From: Carnegiea gigantea | Taxonomy: Eukaryota > Streptophyta > Magnoliopsida > Caryophyllales > Cactaceae | DNA length: 64,000 nt | Direction of reading: 5' to 3' | NCBI GenBank assembly: GCA_029747015.1 | Contig: JAKOGI010000343.1 | Location: 626,151 to 690,150 of the forward strand | Part shown: in pieces, positions 59,391 through 64,000 of the stretch | How positions within the stretch are numbered: the first letter of the stretch is position 1 | Layout: each line of letters starts with the position of its first letter | The notes under the pieces: generated by a model | What the model saw: the letters and a program-made list of their open reading frames with translations, nothing else | Databases searched by the model: none | Told to the model about the DNA's origin: nothing | Made by a program: the position numbers and the translations under genes

Positions 59391-60123
59391 CCTCTAGAAT
59401 TATTACACATTGATTTGTGTGGTCCCATAAGGATAACTAGTAGAGGTGGGAAAAAAGTATGTGCTTGTTGTAGTGGATGATTACTCTCAATTTACTTGGA
59501 CCTTGTTTTTGGCATCCAAAGATGAAACCTTTGAGAATTTTATTGCCTTTCTCAAAAAGGTTGAAAAGAGAGTAGGACACTCCTTAATTAGCTTGAGATC
59601 TGATCATGGAACTGAGTTTGAAAATGCAAGTTTTATCAACTATTGTAATGAACATGGTGTTGATCATAACTTCTCAGCTCCAAGAACACCCCAACAAAAT
59701 GGGGTGGTTGAGCGCAAAAATCGCACCATGGAAGACATGACCAGAACAATGCTTATTGCTAGTGGTCTTCCTAGGTATTTCTGGGCAGAAGCATTAAACA
59801 CCTCATGTTACATTATAAATAGATGCATGATCAGACCCATTTTGAACAAAACTCCTTATGAACTTTTCAAGGGCAGAAAACCCAATATTACGCACCTAAG
59901 AACATTTGGTTGTAGGTGTTTTGTGCATAATAATGGGAAGGATGCCTTAGGAAAGTTTGACCCTAGGAGTGATGAGGCAATATTTCTTGGCTATTCTTCT
60001 CACAGCAAGGCATACAAAGTCTTTAACAAAAGGACCTTGTGTGTTGAGGAAAGTGTGCATGTGCTTTTTAATGAATCTAACTTGTTGAGTGAGAATGATG
60101 CACAGAAGATGAACTTGAATTAG
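59391..60123 (+). pseudogene. Copia integrase core
   Basis: After the TGA, the lead-in HIDLCGPIRITSRGGKK is followed by a one-base shift in an A-run (59451-59456), then the open frame YVLVVVDDYSQFTWTLFLAS, LRSDHGTEFENASF and PQQNGVVERKNRTM. The D-D-E catalytic triad residues are all visible but lie in two frames. The C-terminal part (FLGYSSHSKAYKVFNKRT) is also kept. The frame ends at TAG 60121, shortly after another small shift near 60105. Integrase inserts cDNA into the genome. Confidence 0.85.
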
Positions 60124-60599
60124 GTCTTGTTCGAAAAGAAGTGTTGCTCCAAGATAAACGAGGTAAGAACACCATGGAGAAAACAACTCCTGAAGGTGTT
60201 CCTCAGAACAGCAGGCAAGGTGAACACCAAACAGGGGGAAACACCGTTGAACCCTGTTCGGGACTATGTTCTTCAGGAACAGGCTTACAAACAGGTGCAG
60301 AAACAGGCTCAGGAGATGATCGTAAGCTTGATATTACAACTAGAGTAGAGCATGGGTCTGTGGATCCTCTTACTCCACAACCATGGAAGTACCATAGTTC
60401 GCACCCCCTTGATCAAATTCTGTCTGATATTAACAGTGGAGTGCAAACTAGTTCTAAGCTTAAGAATTTCTGTGCTTTCTATGCTTTTCTCTCTAATATT
60501 GAGCCAAAGAGTGTGAATGAAGCTCTTGCAGATTCAGATTGGGTCACGACAATGCAAGAAGAGCTCCATCAATTTGAAAGAAACATACACCCAATTTAG
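60106..60599 (+). pseudogene. Integrase-RT linker and first RT residues, RT core deleted
   Basis: The frame reads a variable Thr/Gly/Glu-rich linker, then SHPLDQILSDINSGVQTSSK and EALADSDWVTTMQEELHQFE, the start of the copia RT (RVT_2) domain. It breaks off after FERN at about 60587. The next recognisable residues belong to the end of pol, so the RT palm with its YVDD site has been removed by an internal deletion. This copy cannot reverse transcribe itself. Confidence 0.85.
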
Positions 60600-61099
60600 C
60601 CTTATGGTATCCTAGAGGTTGTAATTTTGATCTTGTTGGATATGCTGATGCTGACTATGCTGGATTCCTAGTTGATAGGAAGAGTACCTCAGGTATAGCT
60701 CACTTTCTTGGACCTTATTTGGTATCTTGGGCTACCAAGAAGCAACATTCTGTTGCCATGTCCACAGCAGAAGCTGAATATGTTGCAGCAGCTTCATGTT
60801 GTGCTCAACTGTTGTGGATAGGACAACAGCTTAAGGACTTTTGTGTTGACACTGGATGCATTCCTATTTTTTGTGATAACACAAGTGCAATTAACATTGC
60901 CAAAAATCCATGTCAACATAAAAGAACAAAGCATATTGACATTCGCCATCATTTCTTGAGAGATAATGTTGAAAAGGGTTTAATCTCTAGGAATTTTTGC
61001 ACAACGGAAAATCAAATTGCTGATATATTCACTAAGGCACTAGCTAGAGATCAATTTGAGAGAAATAGACTGGAACTAGGGTTGGTGAGAACACCCTGA
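60600..61099 (+). pseudogene. Copia RNase H
   Basis: From about 60608 the reading RGCNFDLVGYADADYAGFLV begins at the RT/RNase H boundary, then TAEAEYVAAASCCAQLLW, FCDNTSAINIAKNP, KHIDIRHHFLRD and IADIFTKALARDQFE. The D, E, D and H positions of the RNase H fold are kept. It ends at TGA 61097-61099. The upstream join to the RT fragment is the scar of the RT deletion. Confidence 0.88.
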
Positions 61100-61558
61100 G
61101 ATACCTGTTTCCAGAACATGAACTGGGTTTGGTAAGATCAACCTTTACACCCTGTTCTCTCCCCCTGTTTGCAAATCTTATTAACAACGGGATGTGATTG
61201 CATACACTCGAATTGCGTGCATTTTGTTTCTACTTATCCACTTAGTACAGCATAAGGGGATGTACTAGAGCCGCCTTAATACCATTAAGTCCAATCAAGA
61301 TCAGACGGCAAGGAACAGGCATAACGAAGAGAACAGGTACGCCCCTTGGTTGCTCGATGTGTTTTCTTTCCTTCCCAAAGCACAAGCTTTTAATGCTCAC
61401 ACCCGTTGCAAACCGAGAAATCTTCTAAAGATTTTGGGTGCTCTCTCTCTCTCTCTCTTTATATGCCCTGTTCTCAGTTCTTCCGTTCATCTCGCACACA
61501 AGCAAAACCTGAAAACCCTGCAAAAACCTTAAACCCTAATCTCTCTCTTCTAGCAACA
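61100..61558 (+). promoter_or_regulatory. Pol-ORF3 spacer with possible promoter or splice acceptor for ORF3
   Basis: The spacer has a CT-repeat (61441-61458) running into tttatatg (61458-61465), which could act as a TATA box. It ends ctctctcttctag then CAACAATGGCT, which fits both a plant 3' splice site and an optimal start context. Either mechanism would allow ORF3 to be made from its own RNA. Both are inferences from motif. Confidence 0.45.
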
Positions 61559-63397
61559 ATGGCTCCCAACAACTCCTCTCAATCAAAAGCCCTCGTTCTT
61601 GCATCCTCAATCCCTGCTCCCCCTCGCCCAATCTTGTACAAGCCTTTCAAATTCCTGAAAAGCTTGTCCCTACAATCAGTGGGAATGGGGATGGATGATA
61701 TTCCCTTCGAGTGTGGAAGGGAATTGGTGTTCTTTGTAGGGACAATTGCTTGTCCCATTAAAGTCGAGTCAGAGGGTACACTATCGGGGTCTCAAGACCA
61801 ACTCTTGGAAACCCCTGAAGGGTTTAATTTTGACCCCTGTTCTTCTGGGTTGTTTCCTGACACAGCGATAGAAACAGGGGCCGCCTCTGTCGAAGGTGTG
61901 TATGTGGAGGATCTGAATGTCGACTTCCAAGGGAAGTCGAATGAGATATCAGAGGAGAGTTTAGAGAAGGATTCTCTCTCTGAGGCTGAAACCCCCACTC
62001 CGGTCGCTCAAACTGGAGAGAAAAGGAAAAGGGTGAAAATAGTGACCAGGCGTAGCAGAAAGCCAAGAACACGGCCACAACCAAGGTCTCAGCCCTCTCA
62101 AACTCCCTCTTCTCCACAATCCTCCAAGCCTTCTCGCAAATCTGCGAGAATAGCTTTTCAATCCTCTCACCGCATCTCCAAACCCTCTGCTCCTGTCATC
62201 GAGGAGATTTCCTCCTCTTCTACCGAAGGGTTCTCGAGTTCTGACTTTGAGAACACCACCTTCAAACAGGGGACATTGGTGTTCTCCGAGTCCTCTGAAG
62301 AACAAGCCCCTCTAAAATCAACCACTAAACCTGCCGTGAAGCCCTCTCCTGCAAAAACACCCCTCAGGCGAAAGCCCAGAACAGTCCCCCTACCAGAAGC
62401 TACCACCTCTGTTCCTGCCCCCAAACGGCCAAAGCAGTTCACTCCCTCTCCTATGTCTGACAAACATGCGCAGTTGCTTAAGCGCAATGTCGTCAGGGGG
62501 AAGGTAGTGAATGTAAGCGTTTTCGAGGAACAGGGTCTGGGGGTGTTCCTGACCAAGTTGTGCGGTCATGGCTGGCTCGACTTGTTTGCAAACACCCAGC
62601 TGGGGTGTTCTGTGTCTGAGTTAGCTGAGTTTTACGCCAACTACAGTGTCACCGAAGGGGTGGTGACTAGTTTTGTGAATGGGCAACGCATTAAGGTTGA
62701 TGCGCCCACACTTGGGAAAATTTTGGGAGTACCCTTCCAAGGCTTTGACGTGTATGTGAGGGAAGACAAAACAGCCCTAGAAACAGTCAGGCTCCTAGAG
62801 GTGTCCCAATGTCTCAGTCAAAAACAGGGCCTGAGAACACCCCTCTCTGTTAAGAAGGGTGAAATGACCTCCCTGCACCAACTATTGTTTATGTTCACTA
62901 TCAAGAACATAATTACGCGAGGTCAAGGGCGAAACTCAGCTGATGCCCTCGATCAATGCCTGGTGGACTTACTGGATCGGGAGGAACCAATCAACCTCCT
63001 TGCAATCATGATTCGCCACATAGGGCGAATTGCGAACACCACCCGGGCCCATGATCTTGGATATGGGTTTTTGCTGACAAGGGTGTTTGAGCACCTTGGG
63101 ATAGTGCTCACACGGCGAGTGGAGGCCCAAGTCGTTGATGAGATTGGGATTGACACTCTACTCGGGTGTGGCTATGAGGTTGGCGAAGGGTCAGTCTCCA
63201 AACAGGGTCGTCGACCACCTCAAACACCTATTTCTGGGCAACCTTCCATCAAACTTGAGGCTGTTTTTGAGGACAATGCTCGCCTCAAGGATGAGCTCTC
63301 AGCTGTCAAGGCTGCTCTTGCTGAGGAGCAAGCCCTCTCCACCAAACGCCATGAGGAATTGCTTGCCCTTCTTCCCCCCAGCATTCCTCCTCTATAA
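61559..63397 (+). CDS. Third ORF of the SIRE-type element, putative plant-transposon domain protein
   Basis: An intact frame of 612 codons. I chose ATG 61559 (context CAACAATGGC); the frame extends upstream to 61406 without support. Residues 1-150 are Ser/Pro-rich, then acidic. Residues 153-176 are a strongly basic stretch (GEKRKRVKIVTRRSRK) that could be a nuclear localisation signal, followed by a Ser/Pro/Lys-rich linker to about 298. Residues 300-540 form a globular domain (KVVNVSVFEEQGLGVFLTKL, WLDLFANTQLGCSVSELAEF, LGKILGVPFQGFDVYV, NLLAIMIRHIGRIAN) like the putative plant transposon protein family. Residues 563-601 form a charged coiled coil. No signal peptide or membrane segment is evident, which argues against a classical envelope protein. 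Function is unknown. Confidence 0.85.
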   Translation: MAPNNSSQSKALVLASSIPAPPRPILYKPFKFLKSLSLQSVGMGMDDIPFECGRELVFFVGTIACPIKVESEGTLSGSQDQLLETPEGFNFDPCSSGLFPDTAIETGAASVEGVYVEDLNVDFQGKSNEISEESLEKDSLSEAETPTPVAQTGEKRKRVKIVTRRSRKPRTRPQPRSQPSQTPSSPQSSKPSRKSARIAFQSSHRISKPSAPVIEEISSSSTEGFSSSDFENTTFKQGTLVFSESSEEQAPLKSTTKPAVKPSPAKTPLRRKPRTVPLPEATTSVPAPKRPKQFTPSPMSDKHAQLLKRNVVRGKVVNVSVFEEQGLGVFLTKLCGHGWLDLFANTQLGCSVSELAEFYANYSVTEGVVTSFVNGQRIKVDAPTLGKILGVPFQGFDVYVREDKTALETVRLLEVSQCLSQKQGLRTPLSVKKGEMTSLHQLLFMFTIKNIITRGQGRNSADALDQCLVDLLDREEPINLLAIMIRHIGRIANTTRAHDLGYGFLLTRVFEHLGIVLTRRVEAQVVDEIGIDTLLGCGYEVGEGSVSKQGRRPPQTPISGQPSIKLEAVFEDNARLKDELSAVKAALAEEQALSTKRHEELLALLPPSIPPL

Positions 63398-63721
63398 ACG
63401 AGACCACCCCCTGCAACCTGATTCTCTAGACTGTTCTCTTGTCTCCTCTCATCTGCGTTTTTGGCATTGTACTGTTTTTAATGCAATATCTCCTTAATGA
63501 TGCTTCTTGCACCTTATGCTCTATATTTCATTTCTTGCATTCATACTGTTGTTTATGCTTTTTAATGATGCCAAAAGGGGGAATAAGACCATATGAATAA
63601 AACCATATGACGTGCTCTATGACCTAGCACCTAGAGGATCCCTATCAGCATTAAATGTTGTTAAGCTTTTTAATTTTGTCAATATGGTCACTTGGTTTGT
63701 CATCATCAAAAAGGGGGAATT
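63398..63721 (+). other. 3' non-coding region with two polypurine tracts
   Basis: A tract aaaaagggggaatt (63708-63720) directly precedes the 3' LTR. A near copy, ccaaaagggggaataag, lies at 63572-63588. Nothing coding is seen. Confidence 0.75.
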
Positions 63722-64000
63722 TGTTGATTATATTTTGATGATAACAAATCCAGGAGTAACATATTTATCTAAGTAATGTTGTTCCAAACAAGCTCTCCAA
63801 ACAGGGCCTAATACACCGTTGTTCCTACACAGCTGTTTGTGATATTTTATTACCCTGGTGGCTAAATGTTGAGAACAAGTCTTAGGAACAGGTTCCGAGC
63901 TTCAGTGACACAAGATCAGCAAACAACACATATGGTTTAAGTCTTGAGGAACATTCAGCTACACAAGATCACCCAAGGAATCAAGGTGACCATGGTGTTT
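63722..64000 (+). repeat. 3' LTR of the SIRE-type element, cut by window end
   Basis: It is collinear with 55461-55739 with five substitutions and no gaps over 279 bases. Confidence 0.95.

Larger units (their letters stand above)
55461..64000 (+). mobile_element. Copia retrotransposon of SIRE/Maximus type, right end outside window
   Basis: A 5' LTR (55461-56921), tRNA-iMet primer site, large gag with two CCHC knuckles, broken pol in copia order (protease, integrase, RT start, RNase H), an additional 612-codon ORF, a polypurine tract and the first 279 bases of the 3' LTR are present. Copia order is shown by integrase lying before RT and RNase H. An extra ORF after pol is typical of the SIRE lineage. 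The visible LTR portions differ at 5 of 279 positions, so insertion is recent relative to its neighbours. Confidence 0.9.

Noticed and set aside
61792..62556. Minus-strand frames opposite ORF3
   Set aside because: Shadows of the sense ORF; the sense frame has domains, a good start context and continuity with the element.

Overview
The window reads as a block of intergenic heterochromatin from a large, repeat-rich flowering-plant genome. Every coding trace I can identify belongs to a plant transposable element or an integrated viral fragment. I see no host housekeeping gene, tRNA or rRNA gene, CRISPR array or bacterial feature. I cannot name the species.

Left half (1-29884): a deep nest. The outermost unit is an old CACTA (En/Spm) transposon on the minus strand. 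Its terminus is at 29884 and its tnp2 transposase reads leftward to 5438. It has been split three times: by an Athila-type Ty3/gypsy element that fills 1-5437 and runs off the left edge; by a non-autonomous Spm-like CACTA element (8262-11795, TSD CAA); and by a degenerate chromovirus-type Ty3/gypsy element (11983-28221). The 5' LTR of that gypsy element is itself split by a third-level insertion at 13980-19744 (TSD ATTTC). This last element has a perfect tRNA-Asp primer site, GC-rich palindromic LTR boxes and one long gag-like ORF but no pol, so it resembles the TR-GAG type of non-autonomous retrotransposon.

Middle (29885-42358): AT-rich filler with long microsatellites, a possible CACTA remnant and a hAT-like MITE. 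A second chromovirus-type gypsy element follows (32269-41374). Its gag-pol is decayed, and an unexpected extra reading frame of about 262 codons lies between the primer site and gag. Then come a LINE-type RNase H scrap and undefined sequence.

Right half (42359-64000): a complete 10.1-kb LARD-like element (TSD GTTAT) with two LTRs of about 4 kb and a non-coding 2.1-kb interior. It is followed by a decayed caulimovirid reverse-transcriptase fragment and by the remnant of a minus-strand copia gag. A young copia element of the SIRE/Maximus type (55461 to beyond 64000) is inserted in that remnant. Its LTRs differ at 5 of the 279 comparable bases. Its gag-pol is broken and the reverse-transcriptase core is deleted, yet a third ORF of 612 codons downstream of pol is fully open and carries a putative plant-transposon domain.

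Functionally, the younger non-autonomous elements (TR-GAG-like, LARD, Spm-like, RT-less SIRE) keep their cis signals (LTRs, primer sites, polypurine tracts, TIRs) and would depend on enzymes supplied by relatives elsewhere in the genome.
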